NCBI RefSeq assembly: GCF_001562055.1
Contig: NZ_LLWE01000019.1
Coordinates: 161,756-225,755, forward strand
Length of the DNA: 64,000 nucleotides
From: Polycladidibacter stylochi
Lineage (GTDB): Bacteria; Pseudomonadota; Alphaproteobacteria; Rhizobiales; Stappiaceae
Reading direction: 5' to 3'
Of this stretch, positions 43,906 through 53,474 are shown one piece after another. Every line of letters starts with the position of its first letter. Position 1 is the stretch's first letter. The notes under the pieces were generated by a model. The model saw only the letters and a list, made by a program, of their open reading frames with translations, was not told where the DNA came from and made no database searches. The position numbers and the translations under genes are program-made.

Positions 43906-44636
43906 AGAGTGCTCCTAACCTATCAAATTCTATTCTCTGATTGGTGTATTTTTACAGATTCTACATCTCTAGACTAAAGCTATACGAGCGCTACAAGAAT
44001 CCCCTTATTTTTAGGTAGTTTATTTTGCCCAATATCATAATGAAGATGATCGAGGCTATAAATACATTCTCACTGTCAATACCTAAGTAATTAAGCAAAA
44101 CAAGTTGGAATATTCCCAGTCATTATTATCATTAATCATAGAGTTCCGAGTTATAATAAAATCAATTATTTAGTTCATCCAGAACATCAGTTAAAAATAA
44201 ATAAACAATGCCTAGTAACAATTCCCCCATAAATACCTTTGTTAATAGTTTTCCAAAACGATTAAAAATTACCAAATTATGAACAATCACAAAAGAAAAT
44301 GAAATTATTTTCAACTAAATAATATAATTTCTTACCTGTACATTTTAATAGCATTAGTTCTCAAGAGTTGCTCATAAGTAATTTCGAGCGTCAATTGGCG
44401 GCGAACGATGTAAAAATAATAACATTCCAGTTATTATATGAATATTTTTTCATATAATAAATTTTAGTAGTTATTATTTACAGAATAATCGGATATATAC
44501 TATTCGTTTATTAAATTGTACTTCGTTCTCCAGACTGAAGATAAGATCTTCACTATAAAAAACGAATGGGCACACAGTAACGACTACGTAATAGATAGTG
44601 TTCTGTGGGATACCATTCTCCAATTGGAGTTAATTG
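43906..44636. other. AT-rich upstream region of the type I secretion locus
   Basis: 731 bp, strongly AT-rich, no gene recognised. Near the right end GAAGAT-AAG-ATCTTC (44537-44551) is an inverted repeat, and CTCCAATTGGAG (44618-44629) is a 12-bp palindrome whose right half is the ribosome-binding site of the repeat protein. CACAG near 44573 can pair with CTGTG near 44603, suggesting a folded leader. The promoter is not assigned. Confidence 0.5.
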
Positions 44637-47600
44637 ATGAGTACGACGAACACGAATGACCATGGCACTTTAAGTGACATCAAGGTGAATTCCAATAATT
44701 CTCTATTTGACAAAGATGAGTTGGGTACTCCCGAAACAACAAATAATAGCAGTCTGACGCAGACTGTTATGGTCAATGCCATAAATGGTGATGTTGCATT
44801 AGCAACTGCAGGTGATGGTATTGAAGATATTAACCACGCTATCTCAACTGGCGATGATTTAAGCATTGATGCGAGCAGTTATGCATCAAGCACTGGCAAA
44901 GGTTATGCCCAAGGCTTTAATCAATCGGTAAAAACCGGTGGCAATCAGCAAGCTAACGAAGTTACGGGTGAAATCACCGGGGGTGATGCCAGCATTATTG
45001 AAGCTGGGGGTGATAGTTCTAGTTATGGGGCAGCACAAGGCAGCTCCACTGGTCCTCAGCTAACTGATAGTGTTCTTGATGGCAACATGACCAATATGTT
45101 GCAAGATCAAGATAGCGTTAGCCAAGCCTCTACTATTAACAATAGTAATGTTAGCCAAACTCTTCGTGTCAATGGTGGTCATGCGACTGCAGGACACGGT
45201 ATTGTTAGTGAAGACAACTGGCAGGCCACTGGCGGTGGAAGTGTTGGTGATGATTTATCAATAAAAGGCAGCACAGCAGCACAAGCCGACGCTATTGCCG
45301 TTGCCCGCAGCTTTAACCAGTCAATCAAAACAGGCGGAAACGAGCAAAAAAACAGCTCGGACTATACGCTCGTGGGCGAGGATGTTGACACTGTTTCCGC
45401 TGGTGGAAGTGGCGCTGCTATCGACAGCAACAGCTCGTTATTGCCCCTTGACCAAGTCACTCTTACCAACTCACAATATAACATGTTGCGAGATCAGGAA
45501 AAGGGCGACAACAAAGTTGATAACCCAGAGGTCACGAATAATGCTGAGGTAAAGCAGTCGGTTATTGCTGAATCAGGTGAAGCTTCAGCACAAGATGGCA
45601 TTCATAACTGGGGCAAAATTGGCTCAACAGTTGAAGATGGTGGTGACAGCACAATCTCAGGAACCAGTGCAGCCAGTGCAAACGCGACCGCTTTCGCTGC
45701 GAGTATGAATCAGGAGTTGGTTTCTGGTGACAACAAGCAGGTAAATACCGGTCAGGCGACTATCGTTGGGGGCAACCTTAATAGTGTTGATGTTGGTGAA
45801 AATGGTGCCGACATGCAAGTACCAGCTTTAAGTGTTGGTGCAACCGGAACTCTTTCTCTTGTTGGTGAAGTACAACGTAACTGGGCAAATGACAAAGATC
45901 ATATCAGCAACGCTAATATTGAAAACAATGATAGCCTCAATCAATATGTCAAGGCTGTAAGCGGAAACGCCTCCTCAGGCACTGGTATTACAGGTATAGA
46001 AAATTCTTGGTCTAATACAGACCAGGGCGGCCTTGGTTCGGCACATGTTGGTGATGACAGCTCAATAACTGGTAGCACCAGCGCCAATGCGAATGCTACT
46101 GCAATAGCCAGCAGCTTCAACCAGACAATCAATACCGGTGGCAACGGGCAGCAAAACAGCTCAAACCTCAGCCTAACTGGTGGAGACCACACAACAGTTC
46201 ATGCTGGCGAGAACCATGCCGATCTTGGCGGCTCAACAACAGTTGGCATGAATGCAACCGGCTCTATGGTCATTAATAAGCAACTCAATACGCTTAAAGA
46301 AAATGACGCCATAACAGGCCCTGATGTTTATAATGCTGTCGGAGCAACAGCCACACAAACGGCCGTTGCTGAAGGTAAAACTGCAACGGCTGGCAGCGGG
46401 ATTGACCAGGCGAAAGTCGCCTCTCAAACAATGCAGCGTACTATTGATGGCGACAGCACCTATGCTGGCGAGGCTTCAGCTAACGCCAACGCGGTTGCTT
46501 CGGCCACCAGCTTCTCTCAAAACATCAGTAGCGGTGGTAATATTCAAGTCAATGCGCTAGAAAGCGAAATTACCGCTGGTAACTATTCTAGCGCTATAGC
46601 TGACGAAAATGATGCCTCTAACGGGCAAGCGGCTGCAAGCTCGGTCACAATGGACGCGGGTGCATTAACCTTAGAAGGTGCGATGCAAGAAAACGTTTTG
46701 GGTGACGAAGACGTCATTTGCACACCTGAAACAATTAATGATGGTACAGTAACACAAAAAGCCATTGCAACTGGTGGCACTGCGACTTCTCATGAAGGCA
46801 TTAGCTCTGATGCCGTTAAGACGCACTTTGCTGAAGATAATGTTGGCGACGATGCTGTTATAAAAGGTAGTACCCAAGCCAGCGCAAACGCTGAAGCAGC
46901 TGCTTCAACTATGAACCAGATGACGAACACGGCTGGTAACAAGCAAAGCAACTCCTCAGACATTGATATTACCGGTGGTAATAACGATGTTGTGGCAACA
47001 GGAGAAGATGACCATACACCAAACAATATGGGGGCAAACGGGGTTTCGGTTTCTTTGGGTACCCCTGTCACAACTGGGGTTTGCATAAATCAGCAGAACG
47101 AGTTGAATGACAGCGATGATGTAAACTATGCTCGTGTCGTTAATGAGGGTAGCGTTACTCAAGTTGTGCAAGCTGATGGTGGTACGGCTAAAAGCGGTGC
47201 TGGAATTGACATTGATAGCTTTAATGGAACCAAACACGTTGTTGATGATAGCAGTATTGATGCTTTAAGTAGTGCAAGTGCGGATGCTGTTGCAAAAGCA
47301 TCAGCCTTTAACCAAAGCATTGCAACTGGTGCCAATATTCAGGTGAACAAAACCTCGCTTGAAGTTGTGGGCAACAATGAAGCTTCTGTTCTCATTGGTG
47401 AAGACACACAGGGCACAAGTACCCTGGCTGCCGGTTTATCCGCTGGCAATGTGGACAGCACACTTGCTGCTTCGCAGAGCAACTGGCTCATGGATAATGA
47501 CGATATCTACAAGCCGGTGGTGCGCAACGAGGCCACACTAAACCAAGTTGCAAAAGCAAACGGTAAAGACGCTACTGCTGACAATGGCATTCAAGATGTT

Positions 47601-48230
47601 TGGGGGAGTAAGTTTATTACTCCTGAAAACTCTGTAGGCGATGACTATGCTATCACAGCAAAAACTATTGCCTCAGCTGACGCGACAGCAAACGTTTCTG
47701 CCTTCAACCAAACATTGGCAACTGGTGGTAATGCGCAGGTGAACACTGCGAAGGCAGATGTAATTGGCCATAATGACACCTACTTGTTCTCGGGAGAAGA
47801 TGACAGTCTTTCACCGCAAGCACTTTCGGTTACCCCAAGTAGTGACTTGTCAGCAAGCACTATGGGTATGCCTGAGGTCACAGATACGACATTTAGTATC
47901 GAACAAGTCAACAGTCTTCATGACCAAGATATTATAACCAACCCGACTGTCGTTAATAACGGCTCTCTTGTTCAAAGCGTGTCTGCAGTTGGCGGCGAAG
48001 CGATTGCACATGATGGTATCCATGATGCTGAAGGCATTATGAATTACCAAGTTGGTGATGATATGAGCATTGATGCCTCTACAGCAGCTACAGCTGATGC
48101 ACTGGGCGTTGCCAATGCCTTCAACCAAACAATCGTTATGGGTGCCAATGTACAGGCAAACACAGTTGATGTCTCCGTTGTTGGCGGCTCCTCTACTGTG
48201 AATGTAATTGGTGAAGACGATTTAGCTTAG
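44637..48230 (+). CDS. Large Asn/Gly/Ser/Ala-rich nine-repeat protein, probable type I secretion substrate
   Basis: 1197 residues, strongly acidic, with only two cysteines and no N-terminal signal peptide. It consists of nine tandem units of about 127-143 residues. Each unit runs: N-x-L-x-D-x-D-x-I, then an N-N-x-S-L-x-Q-x-V strand, G-G-x-A-x-A-x-x-G-I, a VGDDxSI segment, an Ala-rich stretch ending FNQ(S/T)(I/L), TGxNxQxN, and a closing VxGG...GED. The last residues are GEDDLA. RTX nonapeptides are absent. Start ATG 44637 follows GGAG. The next genes encode a similar motif-bearing protein, an ABC exporter and an HlyD adaptor, so secretion without an N-terminal signal is likely. An adhesin, matrix or surface-layer role is inferred from repetition and amino-acid bias; no known family is recognised. 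Confidence 0.85.
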   Translation: MSTTNTNDHGTLSDIKVNSNNSLFDKDELGTPETTNNSSLTQTVMVNAINGDVALATAGDGIEDINHAISTGDDLSIDASSYASSTGKGYAQGFNQSVKTGGNQQANEVTGEITGGDASIIEAGGDSSSYGAAQGSSTGPQLTDSVLDGNMTNMLQDQDSVSQASTINNSNVSQTLRVNGGHATAGHGIVSEDNWQATGGGSVGDDLSIKGSTAAQADAIAVARSFNQSIKTGGNEQKNSSDYTLVGEDVDTVSAGGSGAAIDSNSSLLPLDQVTLTNSQYNMLRDQEKGDNKVDNPEVTNNAEVKQSVIAESGEASAQDGIHNWGKIGSTVEDGGDSTISGTSAASANATAFAASMNQELVSGDNKQVNTGQATIVGGNLNSVDVGENGADMQVPALSVGATGTLSLVGEVQRNWANDKDHISNANIENNDSLNQYVKAVSGNASSGTGITGIENSWSNTDQGGLGSAHVGDDSSITGSTSANANATAIASSFNQTINTGGNGQQNSSNLSLTGGDHTTVHAGENHADLGGSTTVGMNATGSMVINKQLNTLKENDAITGPDVYNAVGATATQTAVAEGKTATAGSGIDQAKVASQTMQRTIDGDSTYAGEASANANAVASATSFSQNISSGGNIQVNALESEITAGNYSSAIADENDASNGQAAASSVTMDAGALTLEGAMQENVLGDEDVICTPETINDGTVTQKAIATGGTATSHEGISSDAVKTHFAEDNVGDDAVIKGSTQASANAEAAASTMNQMTNTAGNKQSNSSDIDITGGNNDVVATGEDDHTPNNMGANGVSVSLGTPVTTGVCINQQNELNDSDDVNYARVVNEGSVTQVVQADGGTAKSGAGIDIDSFNGTKHVVDDSSIDALSSASADAVAKASAFNQSIATGANIQVNKTSLEVVGNNEASVLIGEDTQGTSTLAAGLSAGNVDSTLAASQSNWLMDNDDIYKPVVRNEATLNQVAKANGKDATADNGIQDVWGSKFITPENSVGDDYAITAKTIASADATANVSAFNQTLATGGNAQVNTAKADVIGHNDTYLFSGEDDSLSPQALSVTPSSDLSASTMGMPEVTDTTFSIEQVNSLHDQDIITNPTVVNNGSLVQSVSAVGGEAIAHDGIHDAEGIMNYQVGDDMSIDASTAATADALGVANAFNQTIVMGANVQANTVDVSVVGGSSTVNVIGEDDLA
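44698..48227 (+). repeat. Nine divergent tandem coding repeats, period about 400 bp
   Basis: The NxLxDxD landmark of each unit falls near 44698, 45092, 45480, 45879, 46287, 46693, 47099, 47480 and 47910, giving periods of 381-430 bp. DNA identity between units is low while the protein pattern is kept, so the repeats are old and under selection rather than recently amplified. Confidence 0.85.
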
Positions 48231-48245
48231 TCTTTGTGTCAATAG

Positions 48246-48276
48246 CCTGCGCAGATAACCTGCGCAGGTTTTTTTA
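48246..48276 (+). terminator. Rho-independent terminator after the repeat-protein gene
   Basis: CCTGCGCAG / CTGCGCAGG with loop ATAAC, followed by a run of eight Ts (48246-48276). It lies 15 bp past the stop and before the second secreted-protein gene, so the large protein is probably made in excess and the secretion genes by readthrough or from another promoter. Confidence 0.9.
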
Positions 48277-48297
48277 ATGCGGCACCGGAGTTTTCAA

Positions 48298-50208
48298 ATG
48301 CTTTCACAAGCAATTAACGACCTGACTTGGCATTTTCTTGGATACTTAAAACTACAAAAATTCGCGGTTTCTCACAAAACTATTTATTCTGGGGCTACGA
48401 GTGATCAAGTATCTGTAGCAATTGGTGAGTTTAATGATCAAGATCCCGTCATTTCCCAGCAAACAGATACTGCCGAAGTTAATAGCCTACATACGCCACA
48501 ATTAAGTGAGTTAAAGCCTCCAAAAGGGACCAGTAGTACAGAGCTTACCACTAAAGAACTGATAAGCGTTCAAGAAGGTCCTCAAAATCAAATCATTCAA
48601 TTTACGCCTCAAGTAGACGACATCTCAGCGACAAGCACACCAGATGCAAACTTCATTGACCCTGATTTTCGCATTGAAGCCATGTATCGTAGTATAGATG
48701 ACCCAGATATCGTTATTTCACAGCATCAGGCAAATGTACTCACTGATGACGATATTTTAGTTCAAGACCATATTGTGTGGTCACCGGATAGTGACGCCCC
48801 TACTCCACAAGTCATGCTTGAAACACTCTTGGAAAAGGCCTCTTCCGATACCACCAATGAATATATTGGTAACACCGACTTTTCCAATCAAGCTGATCTG
48901 CAAGATTATAGCGATCTTGTCGTTTCTCGGCTTGAATCTGGCGAAACACAGATTGTAAACATTACAAGTGGTGAGAATATTGGTCATTGGCGAAAGCCAG
49001 ACTCGCAAATACCGGATCTTGATAAAACAAATGTTATCGAGCTTGGGAATAATGAGGCCACGAATGCAGCTGCTATTGTTGATAGTTCAGAAGCATATTG
49101 CTCTCTAGCTGTAATGGGTAATTACTATTCAAGTAACGTTATTTTGCAGGCTAATTATTTTGCCGGAAACAATAACGTTAGAACCAGTAATAAAGCGCCA
49201 CAGTCGCCTCTAACAATTGAGAATAAAGCTCAAATAAAGTCCGAGGGAGAGGTTCGCATCCCAGCCAAAATTAGCGTTCATAACCCTGATTATACTTTTC
49301 ATGTAGATGTCGTAAAGGGAGATTTTTTCGATGTAAACTGTATTAATCAAGTGAATTACCTGAGCGATAACGACCGCATCTGTTATGAAGTTCAATCCTC
49401 TGGCTATTATATTAACCTGGGAGATAACACGCAGGTCAATGCCGCCCAGATTATTGATATGGTTCACACATATGACATGGTGTTTATTGCTGGCAACTAT
49501 TATGACCTCAATCAGATTAACCAGAAGAATTACCTGTTAGATCGTGATTATGTGGCCAATGAAAGTCAGGCAGTGAATAGCGGCAGTAATAGCATGTACA
49601 ATGATGCCACTATTACAGAAATTGGCGGTAACGACCAATTTCGCCCAGTCAATTCAAGTATAAATAATTTAGCCAATGACCTGTTCAACCTTAAAAAATC
49701 GATAGACTTTGATGTACATGACTACAATGGAGGGCTGCCACAAATTGGCACAACAAGCTTAAGAGTACTCGTGGTTAGCGGCGACTACTATCAAGTTAAC
49801 TCAATTAACCAAGTGAATATCATTTCTGATGCTGATCAAGGACGCATAGTAACAGCCAAACAAATGGCTGGTACCTATAAGAGGCACTTTGCGAATGATG
49901 ACCCAAATGCGAAGGCTAATTATTATTCAACATCCAATAATAGCGCCACGAACAAAGCAGTTATCGTTGATTACGACAGCCAGTCAGAATTCCAATATCT
50001 AGGCGGCAGCTATTCAGAGGAAGAAGTCATCATTCAATTAAATGATGTTGATTGCACTCCTCAAAATCAGCAGGTTTCAGGCAAAACTCAACTCGCCACC
50101 GAAGTTGTTGCTTTCACGAATGATGATGTGGCCACCAATAATGATTACTCCTCTGGTATCCAGCAGGCAGCACCTTACTCTGACTTCATTTCCGACAATT
50201 TAGCATAG
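48298..50208 (+). CDS. Second repeat-motif protein of the type I secretion locus
   Basis: About 636 residues from ATG 48298, which has CGGAG seven bases upstream; an ATG at 48277 is the alternative. It has no signal peptide and no recognised domain. Residues about 1-280 are acidic and Gln/Ser/Thr-rich. Four or five copies of G-(D/N)-(Y/F)-(Y/F)-x3-N-x-I-x-Q-x-N-x-(L/I)-x-D-x-D follow, for example GDFFDVNCINQVNYLSDND (near 49318), GNYYDLNQINQKNYLLDRD (near 49492) and GDYYQVNSINQVN (near 49780). QHQANVLTDDDI (near 48724) is a related single copy. The QxNxLxDxD core also occurs in all or most units of the preceding protein, and the C-terminus, SDNLA, mirrors its EDDLA. Both are probably exported by the adjacent ABC/HlyD system. 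Function unknown. Confidence 0.8.
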   Translation: MLSQAINDLTWHFLGYLKLQKFAVSHKTIYSGATSDQVSVAIGEFNDQDPVISQQTDTAEVNSLHTPQLSELKPPKGTSSTELTTKELISVQEGPQNQIIQFTPQVDDISATSTPDANFIDPDFRIEAMYRSIDDPDIVISQHQANVLTDDDILVQDHIVWSPDSDAPTPQVMLETLLEKASSDTTNEYIGNTDFSNQADLQDYSDLVVSRLESGETQIVNITSGENIGHWRKPDSQIPDLDKTNVIELGNNEATNAAAIVDSSEAYCSLAVMGNYYSSNVILQANYFAGNNNVRTSNKAPQSPLTIENKAQIKSEGEVRIPAKISVHNPDYTFHVDVVKGDFFDVNCINQVNYLSDNDRICYEVQSSGYYINLGDNTQVNAAQIIDMVHTYDMVFIAGNYYDLNQINQKNYLLDRDYVANESQAVNSGSNSMYNDATITEIGGNDQFRPVNSSINNLANDLFNLKKSIDFDVHDYNGGLPQIGTTSLRVLVVSGDYYQVNSINQVNIISDADQGRIVTAKQMAGTYKRHFANDDPNAKANYYSTSNNSATNKAVIVDYDSQSEFQYLGGSYSEEEVIIQLNDVDCTPQNQQVSGKTQLATEVVAFTNDDVATNNDYSSGIQQAAPYSDFISDNLA

Positions 50209-50227
50209 CTCTTAATCGCAGGTTCCG

Positions 50228-52114
50228 ATGGTTTATAACAGTACTGCAGATCACCAGTATGGGGCTAGAAATGGCAGAAGAAACTACGCCATTTCTCTGC
50301 CAAATTTTACTGGCCTGAGAAAAAAACTAGGTAAATTTAGTAGTTTAACCTTCAAAAAAGTGAAACTAAAAAAACAGCAGGAAGATGCTAACGTAGATTT
50401 TCGCATTGTATTAAATAAGGTCCTCAATCAAGCAAAATTGAACCTCGCAACAGCTGTTATTTTTTCTTTATTTTCAAGCATATTAGTCCTTGCTGTACCA
50501 ATATACCTATTTCAAATATCTGATCGTGTTTTAACCAGCCGCAGTTCAGATACGCTGATAATGCTTACCGCTATCGTTATTGGTTTAATTCTTGCTCATG
50601 TTTTACTAGATATTTTTCGCCGTCATTTACTCATGCGAGTAGCTGTTAACATGGAGGTAAATTTAGGAGCACCTGTGTTAAGTGCTGCCGCAAAAGCTTC
50701 ATGCCATGGAACAAGTCGCGAATTTCAGGCTTTAAATGATTTACAGCAAGTACGCAGTTTCATTACAGGTCCCGTATTACTAACTATGATGGATGCACCC
50801 GTAGCTCCTGTTTATTTGCTTGTTGTTTATATGGTGCATCCCCATCTGGGCCTTATAGTAAGTGTAACAATACTAATTCTATTGTTACTTGCAAAGATAA
50901 ACCAAAAAATAACAGCTATTCCCTTTGGGCAAGCCAATTTGCATAGCTCTAAAGCAAACCTGCAAACAGAAGCGATGGCTCGCAATGCGCAAGTCATCAA
51001 CGCCATGGGAATGATTCCAGAATCTGTGCTTTTTTGGGGCCGTAACACAGCGCTTTCGCTTCGTGCACAAATTACCGGGCAAGACCGCAATATAATAGTT
51101 TCCGGCGTTTCTAAGTTTATTCGGCTTTCAACCCAAATCACCATGTTAGGCTGGGGCGCTTATTTAGCTTTATCCGATGAAATGACTGGCGGCATGATAA
51201 TCGCAGCTTCGATAATTGGGGGGCGTGCACTGGCACCTGTTGAAGGAACTATTGATGGTTGGAAATCGTTTGTAAGTGCACGCGCTTCATACGCGCGGAT
51301 AAAAAACCTTTTACAAACCACCCCATTAAATGTTCATCGATTGCAATTGCCTAGTCCTAAAGGCCAACTGTCTGTAGAAAGAGTGCTTTTTGTCCCCCCA
51401 CCGGATAAAAAGGTCATTTTGAACGGCGTTTCCTTCCACCTTTCACCCGGCCAAGCTATGGCTGTTGTCGGTTCATCCGGTTCGGGCAAAACAACACTTG
51501 CGAAAATGCTCGTAGGTTCCATTTTACCAACTGCAGGAAATGTGCGCCTGGATATGATGGACCTTCGAAACTGGGACTCGCGACAACTCGGGGAAAGTAT
51601 TGGGTACTTACCACAGGACGTCCAACTTTTCCCCGGTACAATCAAAGAAAACATCGCACGTATGAAACCGAATGTTTCGGACGAAGATATCTTCCTGGCC
51701 GCCGATTTGGCTGGTGTGCACTCTATGATTTCATCATTCTCACAGGGCTACGAAACGCAAGTCGGTATGGATGGCGCACCGCTTTCTGGTGGTCAGCGTC
51801 AACGTATTGGTTTGGCTCGCGCATTCTTTGGCAACCCTAAACTACTCGTATTAGACGAACCCAACTCTAACTTGGATGCTGAAGGAGAAACCGCATTAGC
51901 TCTTTCCATTGAACGTGCGCGACAAAAGAAAATGGCCGTTGTTGCCATAACACAAAGGCCAGCACTACTTCGCTGTGTCGATTCAATTTTAATTCTACGG
52001 GAGGGTACGGTACAGGCATTGGGCTCACGTGATGATATCTTACCCCAAATATTAGGGACGAATAAAAAGCAAATCGCTCGCCCCCAGCAAGCCACCCACA
52101 ATCAATCTGCTTAA
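50228..52114 (+). CDS. Type I secretion system ABC transporter (PrtD/LapB-like permease-ATPase)
   Basis: 628 residues. A cytoplasmic N-terminal region of about 65 residues lacks a C39 peptidase. The membrane domain starts at LNLATAVIFSLFSSILVLAVPIYLFQISDRVL, typical of type I secretion ATPases, and includes DAPVAPVYLLVVYMVHP. The nucleotide-binding domain has Walker A GSSGSGKTTLAK (about 417), the Q-loop YLPQDVQLFPGTI, signature LSGGQRQRIGLARAFF (about 519) and Walker B LLVLDEPNSNLD (about 540). It energises export of unfolded substrates with a C-terminal signal directly from the cytoplasm, together with the HlyD adaptor. No TolC-like gene is in the window. Confidence 0.93.
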   Translation: MVYNSTADHQYGARNGRRNYAISLPNFTGLRKKLGKFSSLTFKKVKLKKQQEDANVDFRIVLNKVLNQAKLNLATAVIFSLFSSILVLAVPIYLFQISDRVLTSRSSDTLIMLTAIVIGLILAHVLLDIFRRHLLMRVAVNMEVNLGAPVLSAAAKASCHGTSREFQALNDLQQVRSFITGPVLLTMMDAPVAPVYLLVVYMVHPHLGLIVSVTILILLLLAKINQKITAIPFGQANLHSSKANLQTEAMARNAQVINAMGMIPESVLFWGRNTALSLRAQITGQDRNIIVSGVSKFIRLSTQITMLGWGAYLALSDEMTGGMIIAASIIGGRALAPVEGTIDGWKSFVSARASYARIKNLLQTTPLNVHRLQLPSPKGQLSVERVLFVPPPDKKVILNGVSFHLSPGQAMAVVGSSGSGKTTLAKMLVGSILPTAGNVRLDMMDLRNWDSRQLGESIGYLPQDVQLFPGTIKENIARMKPNVSDEDIFLAADLAGVHSMISSFSQGYETQVGMDGAPLSGGQRQRIGLARAFFGNPKLLVLDEPNSNLDAEGETALALSIERARQKKMAVVAITQRPALLRCVDSILILREGTVQALGSRDDILPQILGTNKKQIARPQQATHNQSA

Positions 52115-52133
52115 GGTTTACTCTGGAGCTCAT

Positions 52134-53474
52134 ATGTCTACGCGTGCACTTATACTCGATAAGTCTTGGTCTCAAGATGTTCCAAGCGGGACCTTGCTTC
52201 CTAAAGTTGCAAGCCTACTTGTTATAGTAATTACTTTTTTTGGGTTTGGTTATTGGGCAAGTACCGCACCATTGGCCGGTGCAGTGGTAGCCAATGGCAG
52301 TTTTGTAGCTACAGGACAAAACAAAATTGTTCAGCATTATGAAGGAGGTATAATAAAAGACATCCTTGTGAAAGAAGGAGATATTGTTGAACAAGGGCAG
52401 GTGTTGCTTCGCCTTGATGAAACCGCTGCACGGGCAAATCTTGACCGCCTCATCATTCGGCAATTACGCTTACAAGCCATGACAGCTCGGCTTGAAGCGG
52501 AGGCACGCGGTAAAAAAGACCTCATATTTCCAAGCCAGCTTATGATGCAGGCCAAACAGGATAAGATGAATGAAATTGTCCTTAGCCAAGTTCTCACATT
52601 TAAAGCAAAAAATCGAAACCTAGATAGCGAAGTTAGAATTTTACAAAAAGGAATTCTAGCACTTAACGAGCGAATTAGCGGTGGCCAGGCACAACTTGTT
52701 GCCGTTGAGGAGCAAATCAAACTTTTAAAAGAAGAACTTGCAAGTAAAAATAAAATTCTTGGACAAGGGTTAATCAAAAAATCAGACGTTTTACGCACTC
52801 AACGTGCAGTTGCCAACCTGACAGGAGAGCGCGGCCGCATACTTGCTGAAATTGGCGACTCTACAGAGCGGATAGCACGTACCGAAGCGCAAATTTCTCG
52901 TGCGAAAACAGAAGCATCTCAGCAGGCTGTCGCTGAACTACAAACAGCAAAAGCTGATTTAGATGATGTGAGCGAACAGATACACGCGGCAAGAAAGGTT
53001 CTAGAAAGGGTTGACGTTATCGCACCTGTTCGCGGCGCTGTTGTAGATATGCGTTATCATACTGCCGGCGGTGTTATTGAGAGCGGCAAAAACCTAATGG
53101 AAATACTGCCCCTGCAAGACGAGTTGATTATTGAAGTTGCAATTCAGCCGGCGAATATCGATCATGTGGAGAAAGGTCAAAGTGCTATGGTTCGCTTAAC
53201 GGCACTCAATCAACGCACGACACCTATGTTACCGGCGCAAGTCATCTACGTTTCTGCAGATGCTTTAAAAAGTGATCCATCTAATCAGTTTACTGGTGAC
53301 ATCTATCGGGCACGCATCAAAATATTGAAGGAAAAAATACCCAACGGATTGGACATCAAAACAACTCCAGGCATGCCAGCAGAAGTCTACATTACAACAA
53401 GAGACCGCACCTTTATTGATTACTTAACTGAGCCCCTTCAAGATAGTATGGCACGTGCATTTAGAGAGCCATAA
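52134..53474 (+). CDS. HlyD-family membrane fusion protein of type I secretion
   Basis: 446 residues. One membrane helix (about residues 22-42) precedes a periplasmic barrel-sandwich domain (IVQHYEGGIIKDILVKEGDIVEQGQVLLRLDE), a long alpha-helical hairpin (about 100-290, coiled-coil heptads rich in Glu/Gln/Ala), then the second lipoyl half DVIAPVRGAVVDMRYHTAGGVIESGKNLMEILP and a C-terminal beta-barrel (ITTRDRTFIDYLTEPLQDS). This is the PrtE/LapC/HlyD architecture that bridges the inner-membrane ABC exporter to an outer-membrane TolC channel. CTGGAG precedes the ATG; it follows the ATPase gene by 19 bp. Confidence 0.93.
   Translation: MSTRALILDKSWSQDVPSGTLLPKVASLLVIVITFFGFGYWASTAPLAGAVVANGSFVATGQNKIVQHYEGGIIKDILVKEGDIVEQGQVLLRLDETAARANLDRLIIRQLRLQAMTARLEAEARGKKDLIFPSQLMMQAKQDKMNEIVLSQVLTFKAKNRNLDSEVRILQKGILALNERISGGQAQLVAVEEQIKLLKEELASKNKILGQGLIKKSDVLRTQRAVANLTGERGRILAEIGDSTERIARTEAQISRAKTEASQQAVAELQTAKADLDDVSEQIHAARKVLERVDVIAPVRGAVVDMRYHTAGGVIESGKNLMEILPLQDELIIEVAIQPANIDHVEKGQSAMVRLTALNQRTTPMLPAQVIYVSADALKSDPSNQFTGDIYRARIKILKEKIPNGLDIKTTPGMPAEVYITTRDRTFIDYLTEPLQDSMARAFREP

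Noticed and set aside
46970..47070. Calcium-binding EF-hand or RTX-type loop in TGGNNDVVATGEDD
   Set aside because: It is the normal unit-closing VxGG...GED pattern and does not have the ligand spacing of known Ca sites.
44637..48230. Repeat protein as an RTX toxin or RTX adhesin
   Set aside because: No GGxGxDxUx nonapeptide series is present; segments such as TGGNNDVV are single and not in tandem.
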